DNA of 64,000 nucleotides. It comes from Spirosoma arboris (GTDB lineage Bacteria > Bacteroidota > Bacteroidia > Cytophagales > Spirosomataceae). The stretch's first letter is position 1. Each line of letters opens with the position of its first letter. Shown piece by piece: positions 47,078 through 55,251 of the stretch. The stretch spans positions 1 to 64,000 of the forward strand of contig NZ_WPIN01000025.1 in assembly GCF_009754945.1 (NCBI RefSeq), given 5' to 3'. The notes below the pieces were generated by a model. The model saw only the letters and a list, made by a program, of their open reading frames with translations. It did no database searches and was not told the origin of the DNA. The translations under genes and the position numbers were made by a program.

Positions 47078-47854
47078 CTAAAACTTAAAGCCTACGCTCG
47101 CACTCAAAATACGACGTTGTGAACCGGTAAACCCAGTGGAAGCCGCTGCACCAGTAACCGGGTTTTTGATTGTATCGCTCAAGCCATAATGATACGTCAG
47201 ATCAATTAATAATGGCCCAATATCAAAGCCTAATTGCCCTAACCCGTTGAAGGTCCCACTCTTAATTTCACTATTCGATAAGTTAAACTGACCACTGCTT
47301 GAGCTAATCCGATTGGCATACTCCAGACCCACTTGTAACCGAATCGCGGAAATGCCTCGGTCCGACTCCAGTAGTTTATAGCCCACATAGGCAGGAATCT
47401 GGATGTAGTGAATGTTGATCTTATCTTGAATATCGTTCACCGTCTGCCCATCGCCTTTCGTGAAGTAATTTGAGCTAGAGCCAAAATACTCGGCACCTAC
47501 TTGGCCAAAGAATTGTCCTCCCGCCCGCACAAAGAGACCAGCCTGATAGCCTAGACGACCGGAAATATCCCCCCCGGTAGATTCCCCTTTGAGTTTGGTA
47601 GAATTAAGGCCAGCGTAGATTCCAAAAGCAATGTTTTTGTAGGCACTAGGATTCTTTACCCGAACTGGGTGAGAAATGGAGCTTTGCTCAGTCGTAATAG
47701 GTAAGGATGCTGAATAAGGGCTATTGCTGGCTTCTGAGTGGACCGCCAACATTGGACTCGTTGACAATGAAGTGGGTTCAGGTGGTACATTCTGCCCCTT
47801 TGTCAAACCGAGACTAACTAAATAAGTGACTACTATAATAAGTTGAGTTTTCAT
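47078..47854 (-). CDS. outer-membrane beta-barrel protein (PorT-like)
   Basis: A 258-residue protein with a signal peptide (to about residue 20) and a C-terminal barrel of alternating hydrophobic residues: GIYAGLNSTKL, LGYQAGLFVRAG, IPAYVGYKLLE, LLIDLTYHYGL and the terminal phenylalanine in LSASVGFKF, as needed for outer-membrane insertion. It belongs to the eight-strand OMP_b-brl/PorT-like group. It follows the ECF sigma factor at 48036 on the same strand after 180 bases and may be a target of it. Confidence 0.8.
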   Translation of the reverse strand: MKTQLIIVVTYLVSLGLTKGQNVPPEPTSLSTSPMLAVHSEASNSPYSASLPITTEQSSISHPVRVKNPSAYKNIAFGIYAGLNSTKLKGESTGGDISGRLGYQAGLFVRAGGQFFGQVGAEYFGSSSNYFTKGDGQTVNDIQDKINIHYIQIPAYVGYKLLESDRGISAIRLQVGLEYANRISSSSGQFNLSNSEIKSGTFNGLGQLGFDIGPLLIDLTYHYGLSDTIKNPVTGAAASTGFTGSQRRILSASVGFKF

Positions 47855-48035
47855 ACAGTTTACTTGAACGTTAATTGAAATTTGAATTATTCCTAGTGGG
47901 CTTCCCCAGCAATTCCTTCAATAAGCTTGCTACAGAAATAGGGAATTTGACGAAAGGGCAGCTAGTATCTCACTAAAAGTATCTGATCACTCAGGTCAAT
48001 AGGCTCGGAAAGCGTCCGATTCGTATAATATGATG

Positions 48036-48608
48036 TTAGGCACCATGCCCACCAAATACATAGGATTGATTGGCTAGTTTTTTCACAATATCCCGGCTGC
48101 GCTTGAGTCGCATCTTGATTGTAGAAGGCGTAAGGTTATATAAGATAGCCAGTTCGTTCATACTCATCCCTGCCTCATATTTCAAGCGAAGCAAGGTCTG
48201 ATTCTCTGCCGAAAGCGTGCCCATCGCCCGATAAACCACTTGAATTCGTTCTTCCTGCAACTGGGTATCTACCTCCTCTATTTTAGGGGAGACTAAGCCT
48301 ATTTCCTGATCACTTGTTAGTGCCAGGCGCTTGCCCAGCCGAAGCTGGTCAGCACAATAGTTATGCGTAATCGAATAGAGCCAGGTCGAGAAAGACGAGC
48401 GATTTTGAAAGGAATTGAATGAGTGGAAGGCTTTGATAAAAATATCCTGCGTGTAATCTTGTGCCTTATCCACATCTTTGACCATACGAAAGCATTGTTG
48501 ATAGACTTTATTCATGTAGCGTTGATAGAGTATATCAAAGCTATCAAAAGAGGGGTGAGATGGAAGCGGCTGTTGAGGTTGAGCAGTCATTCGTACATGC
48601 TTTTTCAT
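48036..48608 (-). CDS. ECF-type RNA polymerase sigma factor
   Basis: A 190-residue sigma factor with region 2 (FDILYQRYMNKVYQQ, AQDYTQDIFIKAF, STWLYSITHNY) and region 4 helix-turn-helix (SMNELAILYNLTPSTIKMRL). It is a paralogue of the factor at 368. The frame opens at a TTG at 48617, but the ATG at 48608 (MKKHVRMTAQ) is preferred. Its upstream DNA contains a 15-bp-arm hairpin (48658-48690) and the left long inverted repeat (48709-48950). No anti-sigma gene is adjacent. Confidence 0.9.
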   Translation of the reverse strand: MKKHVRMTAQPQQPLPSHPSFDSFDILYQRYMNKVYQQCFRMVKDVDKAQDYTQDIFIKAFHSFNSFQNRSSFSTWLYSITHNYCADQLRLGKRLALTSDQEIGLVSPKIEEVDTQLQEERIQVVYRAMGTLSAENQTLLRLKYEAGMSMNELAILYNLTPSTIKMRLKRSRDIVKKLANQSYVFGGHGA

Positions 48609-48657
48609 GGATGTCAATTCGCTTGTTCGTTAGTGATCTTGATAAGATTTCAGGTAT

Positions 48658-48690
48658 TTCTGATGGCTGTGTGCTACACAGCCATCAGAA
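48658..48690. repeat. 15-bp perfect hairpin
   Basis: Arms 48658-48672 and 48676-48690 are perfectly complementary with a 3-base loop. It lies upstream of the sigma-factor start, in its probable leader, beside the outer end of the left long repeat. It could be an attenuator or end of a mobile unit. Confidence 0.5.
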
Positions 48691-48708
48691 GACTACTCCC
48701 TTTCTTGG

Positions 48709-48950
48709 CTTAGGATAGGTTGGCGGAAAGCAGACTCGCATCTTCGACAGGGAAGTAGACCAGACAAGTAGCCTCCTTTACAACAGGACAGGCGGTAAAT
48801 AGAGTAATCATTGATTCGTAGTCTAGCGCGGTTCGGTGGTACACGGTCAACGGGACAAAGTTGGCCGGTGAAAAGGCTAGTTACGTTCACCTATTTGCTA
48901 CCAATCGATCGCTTGTTTGGGGGATAAGCGACTACCCTAAATTTGGGGTA
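48709..48950. repeat. long inverted repeat, left copy
   Basis: About 242 bases nearly identical (roughly 85-90 percent by eye) to the reverse complement of 52963-53205. Both ends are shared: CTTAGGATAGGTT at the outer end and CGACTACCCTAAATT near the inner end. A short frame beginning MNVTSLFTGQLC reads outward in both copies. Confidence 0.8.
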
Positions 48951-49053
48951 TCTCCAGCTAACCCTTCAGTAAATCTGGCTATCGTCTTTCTTGACAATGT
49001 GGCCGGTATGCCTATATTTAATCCATTGTTGCACCACACGTTGGATTACTTAT

Positions 49054-49695
49054 ATGCAAATTGCCATTGTCGATGACCATAAGTTACTAACCGATGCCAT
49101 TGCCCTGGCTCTGAAAGGCACCTTTGAGGAGTCTCAGCTAGTCGTCTACAATAATCCGCTCACCTTTCTAGAGGCTATCAGGCCTGATCGGTTTCCAGAT
49201 ATTGTGGTTACCGATTTACTCATGCCACACATGAATGGCATGGAATTAATTCAGGCGGTACGAAAAACGGCCCATAACCGGATTAAGATCATCGTCCTTA
49301 CCTCCGTGAGCGATGCGCAATCGATCCGGCAGGCTCTACGAAGTGGCGCTAGTGCGTACATTTCGAAAGACGCATCCTTAACCGAGCTGCCCGAAGCCAT
49401 ACAGGAAGTGATGAACGGCCAGGAGTTTATCAGCCCCATTCTTCAAAAATCGCTGATCAAAAGTATGTTCACCGAGGAGCAGCATGTCTTCTATTTATCA
49501 CCCCGTGAAAAAGAGGTGCTCAAGAAGATATGTACAGGCATGACCGTTAAAGAAATTGCGTATGATATGGAGCTTAGTGCCCATACGGTCCAGACCTATC
49601 AGAAGAAAATTATGAAAAAGTTTAAAGTGAACCGGACCGCCGATCTGATCGTATTTGCCCTGCAACATGGCCTGTACACCTTACCCTCGAAATGA
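49054..49695 (+). CDS. NarL/LuxR-family response regulator
   Basis: A 213-residue regulator. The receiver has VDDHK at the start, the phospho-acceptor D54 in VVTDLLMPHMNG, the threonine in VLTSVSD and KD as the lysine site. The output is a LuxR-type helix-turn-helix, LSPREKEVLKKICTGMTVKEIAYDMELSAHTV. An upstream ATG at 48991 is in frame but MQIAIVDDHK at 49054 is the natural start. It overlaps the kinase gene by four bases (ATGA), so they form one operon and a cognate pair. Confidence 0.92.
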   Translation: MQIAIVDDHKLLTDAIALALKGTFEESQLVVYNNPLTFLEAIRPDRFPDIVVTDLLMPHMNGMELIQAVRKTAHNRIKIIVLTSVSDAQSIRQALRSGASAYISKDASLTELPEAIQEVMNGQEFISPILQKSLIKSMFTEEQHVFYLSPREKEVLKKICTGMTVKEIAYDMELSAHTVQTYQKKIMKKFKVNRTADLIVFALQHGLYTLPSK

Positions 49696-52600
49696 ACACC
49701 GGATCGAGTTTCCGTTTGCCAATACGGCTGACCCTCTGTCGACTGGCTTGCCTGTTGATAGTGTATACAAGTCAACAGCAGGCGTTGGCCCAAGAGGCTC
49801 CTATACCGTTTATCCTAACCCGGTATACGACCGAAAATGGGCTTCCTCAGAATAGCATCAAGGGACTCGCTTTCGATCAATTGGGGTACTGCTGGATTGG
49901 TACGGAAAACGGGTTGGTTAAATATGACGGGATTCGTTTTCGGCTATACGACAACTTTGACATACCACCGACCTCCTCTCGGGTTTCGTATATAATGCAA
50001 AATAAACAGAAGCAGATTCTGATTTCTTTTGAAGGCCAGGAGTTTTATACCATCAGGAATTTTCCTGGCTTCGGTACCCGGCCAGTACGGGTCAAGGGCG
50101 ATTATAATGTTAGTGATTTTCCTGGTTTTCAGCCAATACGTGGAGAGTCCGATCGTTCCTTCTTCGCCCCGCTTATCAGCAAGCAAGCGCCTGCCTCTTC
50201 CTACATTCTCAATGACCATCAGTATTATCTAGTCAAAGCAGATTCGCTCTGGATAGCCCACAAAAATAGACCAGCCACCTGCATTATTGATAAACGGCTC
50301 GGGAAATATCCAACGACCGTTATTGGTGATCAACTCATACTGATGCTAAATAACCACAAAGCCATTCTGTATTCCAACCCGAATGGACGGGCTCGTTTAC
50401 TGATGGCCAAAGGGTTATTTTTCGATCAGATCGCCACTGCTGGCTCGCCTTATACACTCATGTGTTCGGCTTCGGGTACGTATTCGTTTTGTCAGGGCAA
50501 ATTGTACCGATTGACGTTGCAGGATAAGACGATCTACGCCCGACTCATCGCGGAGGGGTTAGCGGATTTTACGCCCAACAAGCTCTATTACGACGAAGCG
50601 TTCAACACGTATTACCTTCAGAGTCACATCGATGGCTTACTGCTTATCCGACCCAACCGGTTCCAGTCGATTCACATTCCGAACGGTAGCTGGCATCAAA
50701 ATTCATTTTATGGACAAAATACGTACGGAAAGGACCAGATTATTGCCAATGGGGCCCTCTTTACATTTAGTAAAGGGACGAAGTTTCCCCGTATTCAGAG
50801 GCTTATCTCGTTTCCGTATTCATCGGCTTCTGCCTATGTCCAGCAGGATAGCTATTATTACGAGAAGGATTTTTCACTCTATAAGTTAAATCTGGTGAGC
50901 CGAAAGACCAGTCAGGTTGCTCACCTGGATGAATATATCCACTGCTTTAATTGGTCCACGTATGATTCCACCCTGTATTTTTCTACCAGCGATAAACTCT
51001 ACGCCCTCATCCAGGATAAGCCTGTCAGTGCCCTGGTACTTCCTCCCAGGAAAAACCAATACATCTACGGCTTTCGGTTTTGGAATGCCGATAGTGTATT
51101 GATTGCCAGCAACCTGGGCCTACTAGGCGCTAGTCTGCGTACCGGCAAAACCAAGTTCCTCCTGCCAAATAGTAACGTACGCACGATTTATATCGATAAA
51201 GAGCGATACGTCTGGGCTGGCACCTACAATAGCGGAGTCTATTTGCTCCAATCGGGCATGGTGAAAGCGTTGCCAATTGATGTAAATAAACGCCTAAGTG
51301 TGATTAACAGTATCCTGGAAGATCATCAGGGACGAATTTGGTTTAGCACCAATAATGGGCTTCTGAGTACGGCAAGACGATCAATCCTTAACTTTTTCGA
51401 GGGTACTGGCGACATTGAACCATATACCATTTATACGAAAAGCGATGGCTTGATCACCAATGAATTTAACGGGGGTGCTTATCCGGATAAAGCCTATTTA
51501 TCAGACGGCCGTGTTTCCCTTCCCACACTTAAAGGATTAGCTGTTTTCAATCCAGACTCATTCCCTGATGATCATAGCCCCAAGCCTATCTTCATTGACC
51601 AAGTGCGCGTAGATGGTAAGTTGATCAAGGATCTTACCCATATACGGTTAGCGCCTGACTACCAGGCCTTAACTGTTTCGGTTAGTACTCCCTGGAAAAA
51701 GAAAGGAGAGTCGCTAATTTTTGAACGCCTGGTTATCGGTCATGATCGGCAATGGATCAGTTTTTCCTACGGCGAAAGTATTTCCATTCGGGATTATGGC
51801 CATGGAGACTATTCCATGCGTATTCGGATAAAGGGCTATCCCCAATCGCAAATCGAATTTCCTTTCAGTATAGCTCCCTATTTTTACCAAACCATCTGGT
51901 TTAAACTGGCCCTTGCCCTAGCTATTTTGCTAGCGGTTTTTGTCACCTTTAGTTATACCATTACCTATTATCAACGCAAGACAATTACCCTGGATCAAAA
52001 AATAAAGGAACGGACCCAGGAACTGAACGAGTCATTGGACCATCTTCATTTAACCGTAGAGCGATTACAAGTTGTCGAAGCTCGTTTACAGGCCAGCCTC
52101 CTTCAAAAAGATCGTATTATCAATATGCTCCTGCATGACATGAAGTCTCCGCTTTTTGCTCTAAAAAAGGGCATTGAGGAGCTTGACGACCGCTTGTCGG
52201 GGCAATTGGGTTTATCCGATGTCATCGCCAGTAAATCACAGCTGCTTCGGGCAGGCATCAATGATGTCTATAGTTTCTCGATTAATTTTTTTGAGTGGAT
52301 TAAATACCAACAGGAAGGCTTTAGCGCCAATTATCAACTGACCAGCCTATCGGATGTATTCGGTCGAATTAATGAACTGTATGGTAGTATTGCCAGAAGC
52401 AAGGGACTGACACTGGTTATTCCGGCCACCGAAGTCGTGTTCTATACCGATGAAAATATCCTGATCACCATCCTGAGAAATCTGGTTGACAATGCCATTA
52501 AACATACTCAGTCCGGCACCATCCAGCTTTCTGTAGAAGCAACCGAGAAGGACTATCTGGTGATAACCGTCGCAGATACTGGCCCAGGTATGGATGAGCT

Positions 52601-52781
52601 TATTCTGGCCAATATACAGGCTGCTTTCAATGAGGAACTTGTACTGAGTGACCATGCTGGCTACGGCTATAAGTTGATCCTTCATCTGGTGAACCTGATT
52701 CATGGCGACCTGGAACTAGGTAATACTGGTGGCCTCCAGGTTGGGATCATGCTTAATTTTAGTTTTGGACAGGACGGTTAG
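49692..52781 (+). CDS. propeller-type sensor histidine kinase
   Basis: A 1029-residue membrane kinase. After a signal peptide (about 1-34) comes a periplasmic two-component-regulator beta-propeller, with the signature NSIKGLAFDQLGYCWIGTENGL and more WxGT-like blades. A Y_Y_Y domain (about 650-735) and one membrane helix (about 737-760) lead to a coiled coil, HisKA with the histidine near 815 (INMLLHDMKSPL), N-box near 934 (LVDNAIKHT) and DTGPGMD near 962. The C-terminal G2 box is short. Its partner regulator overlaps it by four bases. Such kinases often sense glycans or cell-envelope signals in Bacteroidota. Confidence 0.93.
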   Translation: MNTGSSFRLPIRLTLCRLACLLIVYTSQQQALAQEAPIPFILTRYTTENGLPQNSIKGLAFDQLGYCWIGTENGLVKYDGIRFRLYDNFDIPPTSSRVSYIMQNKQKQILISFEGQEFYTIRNFPGFGTRPVRVKGDYNVSDFPGFQPIRGESDRSFFAPLISKQAPASSYILNDHQYYLVKADSLWIAHKNRPATCIIDKRLGKYPTTVIGDQLILMLNNHKAILYSNPNGRARLLMAKGLFFDQIATAGSPYTLMCSASGTYSFCQGKLYRLTLQDKTIYARLIAEGLADFTPNKLYYDEAFNTYYLQSHIDGLLLIRPNRFQSIHIPNGSWHQNSFYGQNTYGKDQIIANGALFTFSKGTKFPRIQRLISFPYSSASAYVQQDSYYYEKDFSLYKLNLVSRKTSQVAHLDEYIHCFNWSTYDSTLYFSTSDKLYALIQDKPVSALVLPPRKNQYIYGFRFWNADSVLIASNLGLLGASLRTGKTKFLLPNSNVRTIYIDKERYVWAGTYNSGVYLLQSGMVKALPIDVNKRLSVINSILEDHQGRIWFSTNNGLLSTARRSILNFFEGTGDIEPYTIYTKSDGLITNEFNGGAYPDKAYLSDGRVSLPTLKGLAVFNPDSFPDDHSPKPIFIDQVRVDGKLIKDLTHIRLAPDYQALTVSVSTPWKKKGESLIFERLVIGHDRQWISFSYGESISIRDYGHGDYSMRIRIKGYPQSQIEFPFSIAPYFYQTIWFKLALALAILLAVFVTFSYTITYYQRKTITLDQKIKERTQELNESLDHLHLTVERLQVVEARLQASLLQKDRIINMLLHDMKSPLFALKKGIEELDDRLSGQLGLSDVIASKSQLLRAGINDVYSFSINFFEWIKYQQEGFSANYQLTSLSDVFGRINELYGSIARSKGLTLVIPATEVVFYTDENILITILRNLVDNAIKHTQSGTIQLSVEATEKDYLVITVADTGPGMDELILANIQAAFNEELVLSDHAGYGYKLILHLVNLIHGDLELGNTGGLQVGIMLNFSFGQDG

Positions 52782-52962
52782 TGGGTTATAGTTAACTATT
52801 TGTACTTACATAATTAGTGGTATTCAGCACAGCTCCATACAAAACACCGTATAACTCAGCTGTTTCTTAATTGGGTAAAAATTCTGCTTATAATCGATTT
52901 GATGGCGAGGGTTAAATAAATCATCTGATAATCAGGCCTATACGCGAGCAACTCAAGTGGCG

Positions 52963-53205
52963 TACCCCCAATTTAGGGTAGTCGCTTACCCCCCAAACTA
53001 GCGATCGATTGGTAGCAAATAGGTGAACGTAACTAGCCTTTTCACCGGCCAACTTTGTCGCGTTGAACGTGTACCACCGAACCGCAGACTACAAATCCAT
53101 GATTACCTATTTACCGGCTGTCCTATTGTAAAGGAGGCTACTTGTCCCGTCTACCTCCAGGTACTCCTTAAAATGCGAGTCTGCTTTCCGCTAACCTATC
53201 CTAAG
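52963..53205. repeat. long inverted repeat, right copy
   Basis: The reverse-complement partner of 48709-48950, with small indels. It ends five bases before the TonB-like gene at 53210, so this DNA includes that gene's upstream region. Confidence 0.8.
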
Positions 53206-53209
53206 TCAT

Positions 53210-53617
53210 ATGAATTGTTTCATACACCCCTCTAAATGGCCAATTATTTTTCTTTTATGCCTGCTAACCGTTTTATCCAATGCCCAATCACCACGAGATA
53301 GTATCCTATATGAATCGAATCGATCCGCTCAGTTTCCAAGCGGAGTTGGAGGGCTTTATGATTTTCTAAAAAGAACAGTTCATGATCCCTCCAGTGCTTT
53401 AATCGAAAGTTGTAAACAGAAGGTGGGGGTACAAATGACTATCAATGAGCAGGGAACCATTACCAATATTATTACCCCACCTGCTCTACGAAAAGATTTC
53501 GACGACGAAATTCAGCGGGTAATCGCTTTAATGCCTAAATGGCTTCCTGCTGCTAAAAACGATCGATTCATAAAAAGCACTGTTTTTTTTTATGTAAACT
53601 TTATCCCACCCAATTAA
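53210..53617 (+). CDS. TonB C-terminal-like secreted protein
   Basis: A 135-residue protein with a signal peptide (to the SNAQ near residue 26) and a single TonB_C-like domain: FLKRTVHDP, GVQMTINEQGTITN and IQRVIALMPKWLPAAKN. It lacks the usual membrane anchor and proline linker, so it is a stand-alone, probably periplasmic domain. Its upstream DNA is the right long inverted repeat. Confidence 0.75.
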   Translation: MNCFIHPSKWPIIFLLCLLTVLSNAQSPRDSILYESNRSAQFPSGVGGLYDFLKRTVHDPSSALIESCKQKVGVQMTINEQGTITNIITPPALRKDFDDEIQRVIALMPKWLPAAKNDRFIKSTVFFYVNFIPPN

Positions 53618-53989
53618 GGGGTGAGACTCATTAGCAAAATAGGTTCTGACAATTCTGTCAAGACGCTCTACGAATAGAGTTGACAGCTGGATCAGTTACG
53701 TGGTTATTCCGGGCAAATTGACCAACTAATTCAGCCAGCAGCAGATCAAGTGGTTTCGGCTTAGCGTGACCACCGCCAAGCGGCTATGCCATTTTTCCTG
53801 TCATCGCTATGGCATCCCACAACCCGTTCATTCTTTGCTCCCATAATAAGGAGATTAAGGAAATTACATGATCTGAGTCGGGTTTTTGAACGAGTGAAAT
53901 TTTCAACTAGGCCTAATTGATAAAGGAGGCATTGTAAACTAAGCTTTTGACGCTCGATTTGACACAGTAGAGATTAGCTAACAGACTAA
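53618..53989. other. intergenic stretch without recognised gene
   Basis: About 370 bases. Around 53740-53830 one frame reads like decayed coding sequence, but no family could be named. Confidence 0.35.
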
Positions 53990-54379
53990 ATGACTGACAT
54001 TAGGAGCAGTACACCTTTTATTTTGCAAATTGAGCAGGTCGGCGTCGATGAGGGGCTATCTGCAATTCAAGTGCACTTACATATTAAAACTACCTTCTTC
54101 GAGCATACATCTGAATTAAGGCTTAATGGCGTTTGGTTCCTCAGCTCTTCGCTAAGTCAATTCAAGGATTCCCTGATGGCCAATCAGCCTGCTGTATTAA
54201 TAGATATTAATAGCACGTTGTTTATCCAAGTTACGGCCTTTGTTGACGATTATACCATCCTTATTAATTACAAAAGACGCTATAACCATGGTCAAGAGAA
54301 CAGCACTGAACTAATCATCAAACTTGATAAAGAGGCCCTAATCGACTTGCAGGACCATTTTAAACTTATGCTGGTTTAG
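53990..54379 (+). CDS. hypothetical protein
   Basis: A 129-residue soluble protein with alternating strands (FILQIEQVG, AIQVHLHIKT, LFIQVTAFVDDYTILINYK) and a final helix. It has the look of small immunity-type or WapI-like proteins, but I cannot assign it. No adjacent toxin is seen. Confidence 0.5.
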   Translation: MTDIRSSTPFILQIEQVGVDEGLSAIQVHLHIKTTFFEHTSELRLNGVWFLSSSLSQFKDSLMANQPAVLIDINSTLFIQVTAFVDDYTILINYKRRYNHGQENSTELIIKLDKEALIDLQDHFKLMLV

Positions 54380-54753
54380 TAACAACGTTGAAAAATTTCT
54401 ATTCTCTTAGAATCCAACATAGTTTGAATTTTTATACATTTTCCAGAACGGTTTTAATAACTGTAAAGAATGTTATTCGATTAAAGCTAGAAGCCCTGTT
54501 AATTCACTGACTCATATCTCCATTTGACAATCCATAGTATAGAAGAAAGCTCTTCAAGTCAGTTAAAAAGGCCTCTTTATTTTCGTCTCAATTCGGAGCC
54601 TTTATTGAGATTGATAATTCTGAACGATAACCTTATTGACAACGCTTTTTCTAGCTATTTAGTAAGAAAAGATAGAGTCTTTTCGGCAAACGCCTTTCGC
54701 TCCTTCAACCAAATGTTTAATCCGAATACGCCGGCCTTGTTACAAGAGTTGCT
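54380..54753. other. AT-rich intergenic stretch
   Basis: A 97-codon frame from a TTG at 54524 runs through here into the palindromes upstream of the PadR gene. It has no ATG start, no recognisable family and overlaps regulatory sites, so it is not called as a gene. Confidence 0.4.
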
Positions 54754-54869
54754 TGTCCATCACTGGACAGTCTGTTGTCCGATTTTGGACAGATTCGCCA
54801 GCATTACCCTCGTTTAAGGTGACTTAACAGGCATTTTTATATTCGGCATTCTATTTGATCTAATTTATT
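54754..54869 (+). promoter_or_regulatory. sigma-54-like promoter with paired upstream palindromes
   Basis: Two perfect sites, TGTCC-ATCACT-GGACA (54754-54769) and TGTCC-GATTTT-GGACA (54776-54791), 22 bp apart. CGGCATTCTATTTGAT (54844-54859) fits TGGCAY-N5-TTGC with about three mismatches and would start transcription near 54869, 29 bases before the PadR gene. Confidence 0.65.
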
Positions 54870-54897
54870 GTATCTAATAAAGCAGTAAAGCCGATTC

Positions 54898-55236
54898 ATG
54901 AAAAAGACTGTATTAGGGGAGCTCGAAGAGTTAGTCTTGCTAGTAGTAGCGGCTAGCACTGAAGATGTTTACGGGGTACCCGTCCTGGAAGAGCTCCAAC
55001 GCCAAACCGGCCGAAGCTTTACCATCAGCGCTATCCACACCACGCTGTATCGCCTGGAAGAAAAAGGCTTTCTGGTCTCCTCCGTTGGCGGAGCCACCGC
55101 CGAGCGGGGAGGGCGTAGTAAGCGATTGTTTGCGCTCACCACTGAAGGAGGAAGAGTCCTGCAGGAGATTCAGCAGATGCGCATTCGACTCTGGGAATCG
55201 GTCCCGGAGGCTAAACTTCAACTGTTGGGCCTTTAA
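54898..55236 (+). CDS. PadR family transcriptional regulator
   Basis: A 112-residue winged-helix protein: KKTVLGELEELVLLVVAAS, FTISAIHTTLYRLEEKGFL and GRSKRLFALTTEG. It is followed after 15 bases by a prefix-domain permease on the same strand, and is a paralogue of the PadR at 26865, which has the same partner. It probably represses or tunes its own operon. Confidence 0.9.
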   Translation: MKKTVLGELEELVLLVVAASTEDVYGVPVLEELQRQTGRSFTISAIHTTLYRLEEKGFLVSSVGGATAERGGRSKRLFALTTEGGRVLQEIQQMRIRLWESVPEAKLQLLGL

Positions 55237-55251
55237 GCGGTTGCCATAGCC

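Noticed and set aside
48693..48890. Small ORF beginning MNVTSLFTGQLC (also at 53023)
   Set aside because: It is conserved only because it lies in both long inverted repeats; the two frames diverge after about 20 residues, so it is not supported as a protein.
54524..54817. 97-codon ORF before the PadR gene
   Set aside because: TTG start, no family, and it runs through both regulatory palindromes.
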